Source: Actinobacteria bacterium UBA912 (GTDB taxonomy: Bacteria; Actinomycetota; Coriobacteriia; Anaerosomatales; UBA912). From it: DNA of 16,408 bases. Both the position numbers and the translations under genes were made by a program. Below the pieces are notes generated by a model. That model had not been told where the DNA came from, made no database searches, and worked only from the letters and a program-made list of their open reading frames with translations. Every line of letters begins with the position of its first letter. The stretch's first letter is position 1. The stretch is taken from positions 1 to 16,408 of the forward strand of contig DBEG01000106.1 in the NCBI GenBank assembly GCA_002293965.1. Direction: 5' to 3'. Shown piece after piece: positions 14,844 to 16,408 of the stretch.

Positions 14844-16322
14844 TTGAGTGACCCGGAAGTCGTCGTAGTAGACGATGGAGTTCAGCAAAACTCTGACGCA
14901 GAGGGCGGGAATAGAGATTCCAAGAGCCGGTATTGGCTGATTCTACTGCCGCTCTTGTTGCTGTTATGCGCAACCACTGTCGCTGTCGACCACTGGGTTA
15001 CGCGGGGGCCAGATCAAGCGGTGTTCATCGCAAGGAACCTCGAGTGCCTGCAGTGTCACACGGAACTCATTCCGGACATGGGCCTTGAGTCCGTCCACAA
15101 TCCCTTCATGCACAAAGAATGCACTGTTTGTCATACCGTACATGGTCGTGAGATTGAGCGGACGATCACTTCGGGTACTTCTACCACTTTCGAGCGTGTC
15201 CGGGCTGTGATCGAGTGGCTGCCACTGAACATCGTCGTGTCGCTTTTCGACGGCGCCTCCGGTGTTACTCAAGAACAGGGCAGCGAACCTCCGATCCAGG
15301 ATCGCACTACTGGCAAGGTGGTCGAGACTGAATCCAACCTAATAGTACCTATCGAGGATCTTTGCTGGATCTGCCATGGCGATCTGGGTCCTAAGTTGGC
15401 GTACCCTTACGGCCATGATCCGTTCAGTCGCGGACAATGTATGACCTGTCATGAGCCTCACGCCTCACAGTACTCGGCATTGCTGCTCCAAGACGAGCGC
15501 GATTTGTGTATCACCTGCCATTCAGTAGGAACCGAGATGGCTCGTGATCAGACACATCCTCCCTTCGCACAGCGGGTGTGTCTGGATTGCCATGACCCTC
15601 ACGCGTCGGAGTGGTCCGGGATACTTGTGTCTCGCCAGACAGAACTTTGTTTCAGGTGTCATCCGTCCGTAGCGCCTCTGAGTAAGATGCCCGTACAGCA
15701 TCAGCCGTTCGAGTATGACAACTGCATGGGATGCCACGAACCGCATGGATCCGACTATCGACCTTTGCTCCTTAAGGCCGAGCAGGACCTGTGTTATGAC
15801 TGTCATCCCGACATCAAGGACGAATTCCAGCTGGCTAGCATCCATCCAGTTGGAACCTACGAGCTCAACTGTGCAGATTGCCACGATGCCCATGCGGCGA
15901 ACTACTCCGGACTACTGATCGCCGAGGACAACGAGCTTTGCTATACCTGTCACTCCGCTGCGATAGAACCGCAGTACGAAGCGTCAGCACACAGTGCTAT
16001 ACTGTGTGTGGATTGTCACACCCCGCATGGCTCTAGTTATGCACCGATCCTGGTGTCCCAGAACCCGGATCTGTGCCTGGAGTGTCACAATCCAAGGTAT
16101 TATGATGAATCCTCACGGACGGTCCGAAGAAACAACCATCCGGTGAGGCCCGTTCATTTTGATGTGAATAATAGAACTCCGCTGACGTGCACATCTAGTT
16201 GTCACGATCCGCACGGCACGGATTACGCTTTCATGATGCGGTACATGGATGGGCCATACGATGGAAACTGCCTGATATGTCATGCAGTCATCGAGGGTGA
16301 GAGGGTCGGAGTCGATTTCTGA
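14844..16322 (+). CDS. Membrane-anchored multiheme c-type cytochrome (14 CXXCH plus one CXXXCH)
   Basis: The open frame extends back to 14757 (521 residues, used for the numbering here), but the AGGAGG at 14834 supports TTG 14844, giving 492 residues. A short cytoplasmic tail is followed by one membrane anchor (about 59-79), and everything after it is extracytoplasmic. Heme motifs: CLQCH 97, CTVCH 122, CWICH 203, CMTCH 228, CITCH 251, CLDCH 275, CFRCH 298, CMGCH 323, CYDCH 346, CADCH 372, CYTCH 395, CVDCH 417, CLECH 440, the non-standard CTSSCH 478, and CLICH 505. First motifs of each pair are followed by PHAS/PHGS-like turns, as in the doubled-CXXCH family (PF09699), and further His residues (for example in PYGHDPF, THPPF, QHQPF, IHPVG) can serve as distal ligands. 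Residues 127-202 carry no heme. A role as an electron wire from the membrane to the cell exterior is inferred. It follows ccsA with its own probable promoter. Confidence 0.92.
   Translation: MSDPEVVVVDDGVQQNSDAEGGNRDSKSRYWLILLPLLLLLCATTVAVDHWVTRGPDQAVFIARNLECLQCHTELIPDMGLESVHNPFMHKECTVCHTVHGREIERTITSGTSTTFERVRAVIEWLPLNIVVSLFDGASGVTQEQGSEPPIQDRTTGKVVETESNLIVPIEDLCWICHGDLGPKLAYPYGHDPFSRGQCMTCHEPHASQYSALLLQDERDLCITCHSVGTEMARDQTHPPFAQRVCLDCHDPHASEWSGILVSRQTELCFRCHPSVAPLSKMPVQHQPFEYDNCMGCHEPHGSDYRPLLLKAEQDLCYDCHPDIKDEFQLASIHPVGTYELNCADCHDAHAANYSGLLIAEDNELCYTCHSAAIEPQYEASAHSAILCVDCHTPHGSSYAPILVSQNPDLCLECHNPRYYDESSRTVRRNNHPVRPVHFDVNNRTPLTCTSSCHDPHGTDYAFMMRYMDGPYDGNCLICHAVIEGERVGVDF
15438..16088 (+). 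repeat. Five tandem heme-pair repeats with exact 23-residue spacing
   Basis: The first and second cysteine motifs of consecutive pairs are at residues 228/251, 275/298, 323/346, 372/395 and 417/440. The within-pair distance is exactly 23 in all five, while the distance between pairs varies from 22 to 26. Each pair reads CxxCHxPH-x-S, an LL-containing stretch, then LCxxCH, followed by a His-containing link. Confidence 0.9.
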
Positions 16323-16355
16323 CGACGGGGTAATTGAAAAGGAGCAGTGCCTGAT

Positions 16356-16408
16356 ATGCCAGAAAAGGAAAAGACTGAGAGAAGATTTTCACTTGGCAAG
16401 CTGATCGG
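16356..16408 (+). CDS. Start of an unidentified gene, cut by the window edge
   Basis: An ATG at 16356 begins MPEKEKTERRFSLGKL and runs open to the end of the window. AAGGAG (16339-16344) lies 11 bases upstream, a little far. A GTG at 16347 is in frame but too close to that site. The charged N terminus followed by the start of a hydrophobic stretch would suit a membrane-anchored protein, but 17 codons are too few to name a family. It lies 33 bases after the large cytochrome gene and is probably part of the same operon. Confidence 0.55.
   Translation, partial: MPEKEKTERRFSLGKLI

Noticed and set aside
14949..14973. Lipobox in the N terminus of the large cytochrome (LLLC)
   Set aside because: The residue before Cys is Leu, not Gly, Ala or Ser, and the hydrophobic stretch continues beyond the Cys, which fits a membrane anchor better.

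Overview
The window looks like part of the chromosome of a GC-rich, anaerobic, Gram-positive-type bacterium. The evidence is a surface protein with cell-wall-binding-2 (CWB2) repeats, a Rex NADH/NAD+ sensor, system II cytochrome c maturation (ResB plus CcsA) and two multiheme c-type cytochromes. This combination fits an uncultured-type Actinomycetota of the class Coriobacteriia, but a Firmicutes metal-reducer type cannot be excluded from sequence alone. The lineage is inference. All supported genes lie on the + strand. I see no rRNA, tRNA, CRISPR array, insertion sequence or integrase, and no gene-free stretch longer than 300 bases.

Region 1 (1-1964) is the 3' part of a surface-protein gene. 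It has alternating Ig-like/OmpL47-like modules followed by three CWB2 repeats, and the 5' end lies outside the window.

Region 2 (2049-8205) is a tightly packed glycan block: a phosphohexomutase, a GT4 glycosyltransferase, a membrane polyprenyl-phosphate sugar-1-phosphate transferase (priming enzyme) and an O-antigen-ligase/polymerase-family membrane protein with a TPR tail. Together they could supply a sugar phosphate, prime it on a lipid carrier, extend it, and polymerise it or transfer it outside the membrane. CWB2 proteins are known to bind wall polymers, so the neighbouring surface protein may be a client, but this is inference.

Region 3 (8235-10587) continues in the same direction with no visible break: rex, then a membrane-anchored TPR protein and a membrane-anchored NHL beta-propeller protein, both joined by 4-base ATGA overlaps. 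From 2049 to 10587 no gap exceeds about 30 bases, so rex may be co-transcribed with glycan genes as well as with the electron-transfer genes.

Region 4 (10588-16322) is an electron-transfer block: a secreted seven-heme cytochrome, a lipoprotein of unknown family, resB and ccsA (4-base overlap), then a membrane-anchored cytochrome with 14 CXXCH motifs and one CXXXCH motif. Five tandem heme pairs in that protein have an exact 23-residue spacing. A new gene starts at about 16356 and runs off the window.

The most interesting feature is the layout of Regions 3 and 4: a redox sensor, two membrane-anchored scaffold-type proteins, a lipoprotein and a dedicated heme-attachment pair beside two multiheme cytochromes. 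It reads as a self-contained module for building an extracytoplasmic electron conduit across a Gram-positive envelope. Several genes appear to start with TTG, and the promoter region at 14689-14843 contains an inverted repeat. The start codon of the large cytochrome probably lies at 14844.
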